Below are positions 1-7,040 of a DNA stretch of 64,000 nucleotides, one piece after another; the stretch's first letter is position 1, and every line of letters starts with the position of its first letter. A model generated the notes under the pieces. It was not told the origin of the DNA. It made no database searches and was given only the letters and a program-made list of their open reading frames with translations. Both the position numbers and the translations under genes were made by a program. This stretch comes from Pseudalkalibacillus hwajinpoensis (GTDB lineage: Bacteria; Bacillota; Bacilli; Bacillales; Guptibacillaceae). The DNA lies in the NCBI RefSeq assembly GCF_015234585.1, contig NZ_JADFCM010000001.1, positions 62,001 through 126,000 of the forward strand, in the 5' to 3' direction.

Positions 1-608
1 ATTCTCATATGATGGCGGAAGAAGTTTTTTACCGTGCAGGTGGGCTTGTGCCAATTCGTCCTATTTTTATTGAAGACTTAATGCTCCATAGAGGCGGAAC
101 GAGATCTTCTGCTCTAGAGCGAACGAATGGATTAGCCCGGGAATTCATGGCGGACCAGGATATTCAAAAAGGCGATGTAGTGATCGTTGTATCGACGTCA
201 GGTCGTAACCCGGTTCCGATTGATGTTGCCCTTCTTAGTAAAGAAAGAGGAGCGTACGTTATCGGCTTAACCTCACGAAAAGCTTCAAATGGACAATCAT
301 CTCGTCACAAAGAAGGAAAGTACTTGTACGATGTAGTAGATCAAGTGATTGATAACCATGTTGAGGTGGGTGATGCGGTGATTCAAGATACAGAGAATCA
401 AGTCTCATTTGGTTCAATCTCTACCGTTATAGGAATGGGGATCCTCAACGGTATTACTGTAGAAACTATTCATCAGTTGATTGAACGGGGAATAACTCCT
501 CCTGTGTTTAAGAGCGGGAATGTAGACGGGTCAGATGAATCGAATCAGGCATTGATTGAGAGATACAAATCACGTATTCCGCTCCTCGAAGGCAATCAAG
601 ATTTTTAG
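1..608 (+). CDS. SIS-domain sugar-phosphate binding protein, UPF0309 family (5' truncated)
   Basis: A SIS (sugar isomerase) domain protein cut by the left edge. The frame is open from the first whole codon at position 3 (Ser-His before the first Met at 9), and UPF0309 proteins normally have about 40 more N-terminal residues ending in a GHSH-like motif, so the true start lies outside the window. The SIS phosphosugar-binding signature VVIVVSTSGRNPVPID sits at residues 57-72 counted from the first visible Met, and the C terminus carries the family-typical GNVDGSDESN. Known relatives bind phosphorylated sugars or amino sugars in the cytoplasm; the substrate of this family is not established. Strong hairpins follow the stop. 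Family call is firm, function is not. Confidence 0.85.
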   Translation, partial: SHMMAEEVFYRAGGLVPIRPIFIEDLMLHRGGTRSSALERTNGLAREFMADQDIQKGDVVIVVSTSGRNPVPIDVALLSKERGAYVIGLTSRKASNGQSSRHKEGKYLYDVVDQVIDNHVEVGDAVIQDTENQVSFGSISTVIGMGILNGITVETIHQLIERGITPPVFKSGNVDGSDESNQALIERYKSRIPLLEGNQDF

Positions 609-666
609 CAAAAAAATCTCTTATTTTAAAGACTATGTAATTGAATGTTGTTGATATTAGATTCAT

Positions 667-981
667 TTACGCCCTGTGGTGACCAATCGGATTGGTCATC
701 ATAGGGCGCCCTTTCAGCAGAGCTGAAAAGTGGTTTTTTTCTTTATAGCGAGGTATTTTGTAAGCTTGCTTTGTATGCTTTGTTTCTGATTTCTGAATGA
801 AGAGAATGCTCAAGATTCCTATAATGGTAATGAGCGTTCCACCGAGTATAATTACGAAGGCAGGGCTATAAATATTACCTAGAACATGTTAAGGAATATT
901 TTCATGGAAATAATTTGGTGATGTGAAATGATAAATGCCGTTAAAGTAACCGACGAGTAAACCAAATCGTTTATTTTCCAT
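667..981 (-). pseudogene. Small membrane protein ORF interrupted by an in-frame stop
   Basis: Read on the minus strand from an ATG at 981, the frame encodes 30 residues (MENKRFGLLVGYFNGIYHF at the start), meets TAA at 891-889, then stays open for another 73 codons to a TAA at 669-667. The part after the stop has a clear hydrophobic segment (SPAFVIILGGTLITIIGILS) followed by a basic tail. Both halves look coding in the same frame, so the simplest reading is a roughly 100-residue one-pass membrane protein broken by a nonsense mutation. I do not recognise the family. No good ribosome binding site precedes the ATG. Alternatives are a sequencing error or chance open frame. Confidence 0.4.
670..740 (+). 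terminator. Two consecutive hairpins after the SIS gene
   Basis: The first hairpin (670-708) has 18-base arms around a CGG loop with two mismatched or wobble positions. The second (712-729) is a 7-bp stem TTTCAGC/GCTGAAA followed by AGTGG and a run of seven T (734-740), the form of an intrinsic terminator for the upstream SIS gene. Confidence 0.65.
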
Positions 982-990
982 TGAAAACTC

Positions 991-1023
991 AAAAATAACC
1001 TGCCATCCTATTGGAAAGCAGGT
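991..1023 (-). terminator. Intrinsic terminator of the DUF4097 gene
   Basis: On the minus strand an ACCTGC/GCAGGT stem (1018-1023 with 998-1003) is followed by TTATTTTT just downstream of the stop codon at 1032. Confidence 0.6.
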
Positions 1024-1031
1024 GTTCCTTT

Positions 1032-1886
1032 TTAATAAACGCTGGCGCTTCCACTTGAAAGGGATATCTTCACGTGATACTTCCCTGAACCATGTACTCC
1101 TGATATTTCCTTATTGCTAATCGTCTGCTCTTCTAAAGTGAATTTGGTTGAGATGTCCCCGCTGCTTGCCTCACTATCCAATGTGAAATCAGCATTGTCC
1201 GGAAGGTCCAAATCGACATCACCTGAACTAAGGTCAAACGATACATCCCCTGTTAACTGATCCATTTGAACTTTCATGTCACCTGATGACATTTCTCCCT
1301 CAAGTGGGCCAGAATAATGGGTTAAAATCACGTCTCCAGAACTTATATCAAAGCTTCCCTTCTCGGTTGAAAGTCGATCAATGATAAGACGACCAGATGA
1401 GCCGTCATGCTCGAAGCTTTTTGTTTCCAGGTTGGAAAGTTCAACATCACCCGAACTCATATCAATATCTACTTCGTTTAAAATGGTAGGATTTTCTTCA
1501 TTATTGAAGACAACACTTCCTGAGCCAACCTCAAGCTTGAGATCGTGTTTAAAGTCTTCTGGGAGGTAAACAGTAACATCTGATCCCCCGTTAAAGTTAA
1601 AAAACTTATACCACTTTCGCTTCACTTCAACTTCAATCGCATTTCCCTTCTTTCTCACCGAAAGCTCTCCACTACCATTTAAGGTTGCTTTCACATCATC
1701 ACGTGATTCAGTGACTATGTTCATATCACTGCTGTGCGTCAAAATACTAACTTGATTAATTTTTTCACTTAACTCAATGCTGTTCTCATCACTTCCTCGT
1801 GCAAAAAGAGAGGTGTTTTCAAATAAAATTAATAAAACCGCCCCTACTGCAAGCAACCCAACAATGACCATAAATCCACTTCTCAC
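1032..1886 (-). CDS. DUF4097 beta-strand repeat protein with N-terminal membrane anchor (LiaG-like)
   Basis: The start is placed at GTG 1886, because GGGGAGGAAA lies 7 bases upstream; the frame stays open to an ATG at 1949 with no ribosome binding site. The 284-residue product has an N-terminal hydrophobic anchor (about residues 5-22) and then a long all-beta region with a repeated SSGDV/SSGDM motif (DMSSGDVEL, DISSGDVIL, EMSSGDMKV, DLSSGDVDL, EASSGDIST). This is typical of DUF4097, which includes B. subtilis LiaG of the cell-envelope stress operon. It probably sits outside the membrane as a beta-solenoid or sandwich. It stands alone here without liaIH or liaFSR, so a Lia role is only inference. 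A terminator follows. Confidence 0.8.
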   Translation of the reverse strand: MRSGFMVIVGLLAVGAVLLILFENTSLFARGSDENSIELSEKINQVSILTHSSDMNIVTESRDDVKATLNGSGELSVRKKGNAIEVEVKRKWYKFFNFNGGSDVTVYLPEDFKHDLKLEVGSGSVVFNNEENPTILNEVDIDMSSGDVELSNLETKSFEHDGSSGRLIIDRLSTEKGSFDISSGDVILTHYSGPLEGEMSSGDMKVQMDQLTGDVSFDLSSGDVDLDLPDNADFTLDSEASSGDISTKFTLEEQTISNKEISGVHGSGKYHVKISLSSGSASVY

Positions 1887-2024
1887 TATATTTCCTCCCC
1901 GAGTTTCCGTCGTTATGCTATTCCCTATGGTAATCTTATAGTAGTTCAAGTCATCTAAACATCATCTAGAGTATTAAATTGGAATAAGACTTGAGACGTA
2001 ATGACGTATATTGGAGGCAGGCGC

Positions 2025-2255
2025 ATGTACCTCACTATTAAAGAAACGGCAGAATATTTATCTTTACCAGAATCCTATATCGAAACGCTCATTCGAGAGA
2101 AGCGCGTTCGCACCATTTTTGATGGTGAGCAATATTTGCTATATAAAGAGCAGTTTAATACTCATTTTGAACAGTTGGAAAAAATGAAGAGACGATTAGA
2201 AGAAGAAGCCAATGAGCCGCTTCCAGAAGATCCAGATGTAAAAGATGAAGATTAA
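2025..2255 (+). CDS. Small excisionase-family helix-turn-helix DNA-binding protein
   Basis: A 76-residue protein starting at ATG 2025, chosen because TTGGAGG lies at 2011-2017; the Met at 2001 lies upstream of that site. It opens MYLTIKETAEYLSLPESYIE, the MerR/excisionase-type winged HTH in which ETAEYL and the following helix contact DNA, and ends in a coiled, acidic tail rich in Glu and Asp. Stand-alone proteins of this kind are common in Bacillaceae chromosomes and are not evidence of a phage here: no integrase or attachment site is visible nearby. Its targets are unknown. It is a single-gene unit ended by the hairpin at 2279. Confidence 0.75.
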   Translation: MYLTIKETAEYLSLPESYIETLIREKRVRTIFDGEQYLLYKEQFNTHFEQLEKMKRRLEEEANEPLPEDPDVKDED

Positions 2256-2278
2256 GTAAGGTTTAGAACTCAAGTAAG

Positions 2279-2301
2279 AAAGGATGCCACCGGCATCCTT
2301 T
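2279..2301. terminator. Bidirectional terminator between convergent genes
   Basis: Perfect 10-bp stem AAAGGATGCC/GGCATCCTTT with a 3-base loop, followed by CTTTATTTT on the plus side. It lies between the HTH gene and the convergent VOC gene. Confidence 0.85.
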
Positions 2302-2303
2302 CT

Positions 2304-2672
2304 TTATTTTGTTAGCACTTCACTCATGATGGCATGTGTGTTTTGCTCACTATCTTCAAAAAACGCCATCCACGTTTCAACGTCATCTGTTTTCGCAACT
2401 AGGTGAGGTTTACTAATGAAAATCACCCCATTCTTCATTAAACGTTCGTAGCTTTTCTCAATATGACTTACTTCAAAATAAAGAACTGAACTTGCATGTG
2501 CGAAAGTTTCTTTCTCTGGAAGACTTAGTAGCAAGCGCAGCCCATTACAATCAAAAAAAGCCATCTGATTTGTTTCAAATAATAATTTAAGTTCCAAATG
2601 CTCTTTGTAGAATTGGACCGCTCGCTCCATCTTTTTGACGGGAATCGCTATTTGGCTCACCTGTTTGATCAT
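2304..2672 (-). CDS. VOC family (glyoxalase/bleomycin-resistance fold) protein
   Basis: The start is taken at ATG 2672 (MIKQVSQIAIPVKKMERAV), preceded by TTAGGAGG about 12 bases upstream; a longer open frame to 2843 runs through the promoter region and overlaps the small plus-strand gene, so it is unlikely. The 122-residue product is one VOC module: beta strand QIAIPV, the helix AVQFYKEHL, FFDCNGLRLLLSLPE, then a second beta-alpha-beta unit with VLYFEVSHIEKSYERL and WMAFFEDSEQN. The usual first metal ligand His is replaced by Gln in QIAIPV, as often happens in this superfamily, so the substrate and even metal dependence cannot be called. It is a single-gene transcript. Confidence 0.75.
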   Translation of the reverse strand: MIKQVSQIAIPVKKMERAVQFYKEHLELKLLFETNQMAFFDCNGLRLLLSLPEKETFAHASSVLYFEVSHIEKSYERLMKNGVIFISKPHLVAKTDDVETWMAFFEDSEQNTHAIMSEVLTK

Positions 2673-2802
2673 AAGAGAAATCGTCCTCCTAATTATCTGG
2701 TTATTTTCTATTTCTCTCCAGTCCATTGAATCTCCTCTAATCTTTCGTTTAGGTAATAAGAAATCGGGAATAAAGGATAGTACTAGAGGAGGGTATCCTT
2801 TT

Positions 2803-2892
2803 ATGAGAAATTTGATTAAAAAAGCGATTAAATACGGTCCCATTATTTATCCGATTGTAAAGAAAATGCGAAATAAAAGAAGAACAAGGTAA
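2803..2892 (+). CDS. 29-residue basic amphipathic small protein
   Basis: ATG 2803 is preceded by GAGGAGGG (2787-2793) at good distance and the frame ends at TAA 2890-2892, immediately before a perfect terminator hairpin. The peptide MRNLIKKAIKYGPIIYPIVK plus a short Lys/Arg-rich tail contains about ten Lys/Arg residues and a central hydrophobic stretch with two prolines, suggesting a membrane-surface or nucleic-acid binding role. From memory, similar short peptides are annotated as hypothetical in other Bacillaceae; I cannot confirm this. The ribosome binding site plus dedicated terminator make it a credible real gene. Its promoter lies over the 5' flank of the divergent VOC gene. Confidence 0.65.
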   Translation: MRNLIKKAIKYGPIIYPIVKKMRNKRRTR

Positions 2893-2895
2893 GCT

Positions 2896-2930
2896 AAAAA
2901 TCCCCGGGAAATTTTTCCCGGGGATTTTTA
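2896..2930. terminator. Strong bidirectional terminator
   Basis: Arms AAAAATCCCCGGG and CCCGGGGATTTTT pair perfectly. The A-run on one side and T-run on the other let it serve both the small peptide gene and the convergent phospholipase D-like gene. Confidence 0.9.
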
Positions 2931-2937
2931 ATGATAG

Positions 2938-4392
2938 TTAATATGTGGTTACTTGGAATAATTTTTGAAGAATATACATGACATATTTATAGGGGGAAAG
3001 AGAGTTTTGATATTTTTCGTAGTCAGCTGTATAGGTTCCATCTTTATTTGACCAAATTCGCTCAAAATAGCGGTCAACATCCTGGACGACTTTAGTATCG
3101 TTAGGTGCTTTTAAATGAATATTCGTTTCCATATTGTAATCATCCAGGTTTCTAGAGGTATAGTTGCCTGATCCACCGATGATTGTGCTCTCTTTATTTC
3201 CTTTTATATACAATAGTTTTGTGTGAAATTGCTCTTTATTTGTGTCATACCAGCGAATTGTAAGATGCTCACTTCCTTGTTTCTCTAGCTCAGCTGTCAC
3301 AGGAAGGTTAGGTAAGCCGATTTTTTGCTGTCCAAAGGCATTTTGATTGGGATCTAGTACTAGACGTACGTCGACCTCTCGTTCGGTTGCGTCAACAAGC
3401 GCATCAACGATATCCCGGTCTGCCAGATAAAACATTCCAATATAGATAAGCTCTTCTTTTTTGGCATCATCAATAGCTGTCACAACACTATCCTGAATTT
3501 TATTTTCTGTCACAATTTGAGCTTTAACATTAGAAGGAGTCTCGGGACTCTCATCGGTCAACTTAGTGTCTGGAAATGAAGATACGTTTCCTCCAGAATA
3601 GGCGGCAACTGCTTTTTCAGTTTCGATAAGGTCATTTAGAATCTCGCCTTTCACTTTAAAGGCAATGTTAGAATGAAAACCGCTCGCATCATGAGGGTTT
3701 GCAGACATGATAATACCCGCATCTTCTGTAGTCACTGTTTTACGATGGTTCGCTTTCACATTAAGCAATTCTAGATAAGATCGTGCAGTGACTTTTGGTG
3801 CTGAGGGTGCCATTGGGTTTGGAAGCCATCCTTTGCCTTCTTGCCCAAACCAGGTGATCCCCATTCTCCAAAGCCCTGAATAAAATAAGTTTGGATCTCG
3901 CAGCCGATCAAGATCAGTGAAAATAACTTCGGCGCCCATTTCCTTAATTTTATTTATTTGGTCAGCCTCGTGAGATCCATATGTTGTGTTCACTTCATCG
4001 CTAATAAGGACAACCTTCAGGTTAGGCTTCGCCTTCATTACTTCAACTACTGTATTCGCTAAGTCTTCACTGATTTTTGGATAATCTCTTTTCCCATCCG
4101 TGTATCCGTTAAATAAGAAAAGGTCTAAAATAAGGAAATCATCGGCTTCTTGAATCGTACTGTTGATTTCATCAAAAATACTATGATCATAAACTTCTTT
4201 CTCCTTTTTGTCGTAAGTTAAGTCAAAAAGAAACTCGATGTCTTCATCATTTATTTGATGAACTTCACCTGCGTAGGATACGCCTTCAGGTAAAGGCTTG
4301 AAGCGGTGATAAGTGATAACGCCTACATAAATAACTAAAAATATAATGAATATCATCCAACGTTTTTTGCGATACCATGATCGTTTCTTCAA
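2938..4392 (-). CDS. Membrane-anchored phospholipase D-like (HKD) protein
   Basis: A 484-residue protein starting at TTG 4392, which has GAGGAG 8 bases upstream. Residues 11-28 form one transmembrane segment after a very basic N terminus, so the catalytic part probably faces outside. It has two phospholipase D half-sites: HRK at 216-218 followed by GIIMSANPHD, and HTK at 389-391 followed by STIIGGSGNYTSRN. These are the HxK...N/S signatures of the cardiolipin synthase/PLD superfamily. The first half-site is HRK rather than HxKxxxxD and is less canonical. Cardiolipin synthases usually have two N-terminal transmembrane helices; here only one is seen, so a phosphodiesterase of unknown substrate is the safer call. 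Confidence 0.8.
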   Translation of the reverse strand: MKKRSWYRKKRWMIFIIFLVIYVGVITYHRFKPLPEGVSYAGEVHQINDEDIEFLFDLTYDKKEKEVYDHSIFDEINSTIQEADDFLILDLFLFNGYTDGKRDYPKISEDLANTVVEVMKAKPNLKVVLISDEVNTTYGSHEADQINKIKEMGAEVIFTDLDRLRDPNLFYSGLWRMGITWFGQEGKGWLPNPMAPSAPKVTARSYLELLNVKANHRKTVTTEDAGIIMSANPHDASGFHSNIAFKVKGEILNDLIETEKAVAAYSGGNVSSFPDTKLTDESPETPSNVKAQIVTENKIQDSVVTAIDDAKKEELIYIGMFYLADRDIVDALVDATEREVDVRLVLDPNQNAFGQQKIGLPNLPVTAELEKQGSEHLTIRWYDTNKEQFHTKLLYIKGNKESTIIGGSGNYTSRNLDDYNMETNIHLKAPNDTKVVQDVDRYFERIWSNKDGTYTADYEKYQNSLSPYKYVMYILQKLFQVTTY

Positions 4393-4411
4393 TTGTAGTG
4401 CTCCTCAATTT

Positions 4412-4444
4412 CTATTTTCTCTTTATATACCCCGCATCGTACAA
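4412..4444 (-). other. Possible 10-codon leader ORF ahead of the PLD-like gene
   Basis: A TTG codon at 4444 follows AGAGGAGGG (rc of 4451-4459) with 7-base spacing, opening a 10-codon frame (MYDAGYIKRK) that stops at 4412, just before the PLD-like gene's own ribosome binding site. The very strong site is otherwise unexplained. It could be a leader peptide or chance. Confidence 0.3.
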
Positions 4445-4557
4445 ATGTATCCCTCCTCTGAATGTGTTTTTTTGCATGCTGTAAGGTTGTTTCCATACCA
4501 ATTTCCGCCGTATACTGTTGGATAAACAGCTGAAAGACAGAAAGCGGGTTTTGCATA

Positions 4558-6084
4558 ATGACAGTTGAACATCATACTTATCATTTTGATGCCTATCCGA
4601 TGTTTGCGTTTGTTCCAATGGGAAAGAAAAATAAACGAATTAGAACGGTAGGTCAGAAAGTACAAAAAGGCATGATTCATCGTCTTCACGAACATGTGAA
4701 ACGGAAGATTGGCGCTCTTATCCAGGAAGAGAAGCAGAAGTTGCAAACGTTTCTTGAACAGGAAAACGAAGCCGTTTTACCTATTCCTTTAAATAAAGAA
4801 GATGAGCTTTACCCACATCTTATCAAACCAGAGCAATTATTGTGGCAAACTTTTTCACCGATGCATGGCCTCCCCATCCATAACAATTCTACTTATCAAG
4901 AGTTTTATTTACAGTTATCAACGGAAGATCTTGATCGTCATCTCGATCGGGTTATTCGAGATTACCTTTTTTGCGCGGAGTTAGCTGAAAAGTCTCGTGT
5001 AGAATGGGAAGAGCGCATTATAGAGGCGTATCAACTTCATCCGTTTATTCAATTGGCTAGAGAGAAAGAAAACGTTGTAAAAGCGGTTGAAAGGATGAAT
5101 CACTCGCCTCTTATCTCCCTTTTAAATTCTCCTGAAGATCTTGCTTACTGGCGACAACGAGTCGACATTGTGATGAGACCTTACCGCGAAGTTCCAGATG
5201 AATGGTTATGGACCGAAAAGGGAGTTTGTCATCATGAGAAGAAGATGATGCTTCACCCTTCTAGTAGTGATGTTGAATTTTATTGTGAGGCCTGCGGATA
5301 TGCGATTTATTATGATATAGAGGAAAACCATGTCCATTTTAAAGAGGAAATTGACATGGACCGTGCGAAGAAACGTATCGGAACGATTGAACGACAATTC
5401 AATAAAATGGTAGACAAGACTCCACGTTTAGTAGAAAAAATAGAGGAAGTGTCTCAAGCGATTCAAGCATTCAAGCCGTATGCACCGCTTTATGCTGAAG
5501 TGCTACAAGTTCAGCATACTTTATCAGAAGAAGAACTTGCTTTATTTGAAGCGCCATCTACGGTTACGGTTTATCAGCAGCTCAAAAGCGTGAGACTGCC
5601 AGAAGATCGAGCAGGCTCACCACTTATTTGGTTTTCCCATGTATTAACCGATACCATAGCACCTTTTAAGCCTCGGACAGTTTTTCCGGATTTGGATCAA
5701 AGGGAAATCACCTTTGTTCGAGACTACCTGGAAAAAGTAAAGTCAATCAGTCAAAATGTCCCTTCGAATGAGGAAGAATACATGAATGTAAAGCAACATA
5801 CGATGACATTTGGTCAGATGAAGTTATTGCTTCACTTCATTATCAGGCATGAAAATGAGCCACTTCATGTGCTCTCAAAAGTCTTTACCGGACAAGCAAC
5901 AAATGCGATACGAGCACAGAGACTACATGAAAATGAGGTGTTCGGTCTTTTACAGAATTGGCAAGAAAAACATGTTGTCAAAGGGATCAAATACATGGAG
6001 AAAGACGGCTTGCTGCTTAAAATCTCCAAAGGCTATGGGCTGACAGAGAAGGCCAATCGAATGTTAAGTAGAGAGGGCGAATAG
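4558..6084 (+). CDS. RQC-minor-type winged-helix DNA-binding protein with zinc site
   Basis: A 508-residue cytoplasmic protein. The N-terminal part (to about residue 180) is largely helical and charged. The middle holds a likely treble-clef zinc site: Cys-224 His-225/226 and C243-x2-C246 in FYCEACGYAIYYD. The C terminus (about 415-500) has a winged-helix region HVLSKVFTGQATNAIRAQRL followed by VVKGIKYMEKDGLLLKISKG, which I associate with the family NCBI calls RQC-minor-1, related to the RQC winged helix of RecQ helicases. No helicase motifs are present. The start ATG 4558 has only a weak AGAAAGCGGG upstream, so it is uncertain. It stands alone, divergent from the PLD-like gene, with a terminator after it. 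Biological role unknown. Confidence 0.65.
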   Translation: MTVEHHTYHFDAYPMFAFVPMGKKNKRIRTVGQKVQKGMIHRLHEHVKRKIGALIQEEKQKLQTFLEQENEAVLPIPLNKEDELYPHLIKPEQLLWQTFSPMHGLPIHNNSTYQEFYLQLSTEDLDRHLDRVIRDYLFCAELAEKSRVEWEERIIEAYQLHPFIQLAREKENVVKAVERMNHSPLISLLNSPEDLAYWRQRVDIVMRPYREVPDEWLWTEKGVCHHEKKMMLHPSSSDVEFYCEACGYAIYYDIEENHVHFKEEIDMDRAKKRIGTIERQFNKMVDKTPRLVEKIEEVSQAIQAFKPYAPLYAEVLQVQHTLSEEELALFEAPSTVTVYQQLKSVRLPEDRAGSPLIWFSHVLTDTIAPFKPRTVFPDLDQREITFVRDYLEKVKSISQNVPSNEEEYMNVKQHTMTFGQMKLLLHFIIRHENEPLHVLSKVFTGQATNAIRAQRLHENEVFGLLQNWQEKHVVKGIKYMEKDGLLLKISKGYGLTEKANRMLSREGE

Positions 6085-6088
6085 CTGG

Positions 6089-6118
6089 AAAGACGATGTG
6101 AGTAGCATCGTCTTTTTT
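6089..6118 (+). terminator. Intrinsic terminator
   Basis: AAGACGATG/CATCGTCTT stem with a 7-base loop, then TTTT, right after the RQC-minor gene. Confidence 0.85.
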
Positions 6119-6245
6119 GTTGACGAAATGAATTTTCGGTGGGAAAGTACCTGATTATACTACCTAAAGGGTTTGTGGACAGGATGAAACCTTTTATCGT
6201 AAGTTTCGTAGAAATAAGTAGAAGTTTACATATGGAGGGGATTGT

Positions 6246-7040
6246 ATGGAACACGGACCGGGAAAAGTACTTTCTTTGAAAGGATTGACGAAGTGGTACG
6301 GAGAAAAGCTCGTTCTAGATAATATTGATCTTGATGTTTATGAAGGGCAAATTATTGGTTACATTGGTCCGAATGGGGCTGGTAAGAGTACCACCGTTAA
6401 AATCATGCTCGGATTAGAAGCTACTTACGCTGGTGAAGTTGAGATATTTGGAGAAAATATTAAAAAGAATAGCGTTGATTATAAAAAGAGAATCGGGTAT
6501 GTTCCAGAATCGGCGGACCTTTATGATAACTTATCTGCGCAGGAGTACCTAACGTTTACAGGTGAACTCTACGGATTAGATGCTGATACAGCGGAATATA
6601 AAGCTAGATTGCTGATGAGAGTGTTTGAGCTTGAAGACGTTTATGAATCTCGTATTTCATCCTACTCAAAAGGTATGAAGCAAAAAGTCTTACTGATTTC
6701 TAGCTTGCTTCATGACCCTGATATTCTTTTTCTCGATGAACCGATCAATGGTCTTGATGCGAATAGTGTCATGGTGTTTAAAGAAATCCTTGCTCAGCTT
6801 GCGGCTCAGGGGAAAACGATTTTCTACTCTTCGCACATTATGGAGGTCGTTCAGAAAATTAGTAGCCGTATTCTCCTTCTAAATGATGGCAAGATTGTTG
6901 CGGATGGAAGCTTTGAACAGCTTCGTCAAAAAAATAAAGAGGGCTCACTTGAGGAGATATTTAATCAATTAACAGGTTTTAATGAGCATCAAAATCTTGC
7001 GGAGGATTTTGTGCAGATCGTGCAGCGTGAAGATGTATGA
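6246..7040 (+). CDS. ABC transporter ATP-binding protein
   Basis: 264 residues, ATG 6246 preceded by TGGAGGGG. All nucleotide-binding motifs are intact: Walker A GPNGAGKST (41-49), Q-loop region RIGYVPESADLYDNLS, signature SYSKGMKQK, Walker B ILFLDEPINGLD and the switch His in SSHIMEVV. It belongs to the BcrA/drug-and-peptide export type ATPase subfamily that works with separate ABC-2-like permeases. Its stop overlaps the next gene by 4 bases (ATGA), so the two are translationally coupled and form one transporter. The cargo is unknown; export of a peptide, lipid or antibiotic is the usual role of such pairs. Confidence 0.88.
   Translation: MEHGPGKVLSLKGLTKWYGEKLVLDNIDLDVYEGQIIGYIGPNGAGKSTTVKIMLGLEATYAGEVEIFGENIKKNSVDYKKRIGYVPESADLYDNLSAQEYLTFTGELYGLDADTAEYKARLLMRVFELEDVYESRISSYSKGMKQKVLLISSLLHDPDILFLDEPINGLDANSVMVFKEILAQLAAQGKTIFYSSHIMEVVQKISSRILLLNDGKIVADGSFEQLRQKNKEGSLEEIFNQLTGFNEHQNLAEDFVQIVQREDV

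Noticed and set aside
2025..2255. Excisionase-type HTH as a sign of a prophage or integrative element
   Set aside because: No integrase, attachment repeat or phage gene nearby; stand-alone chromosomal members are common.
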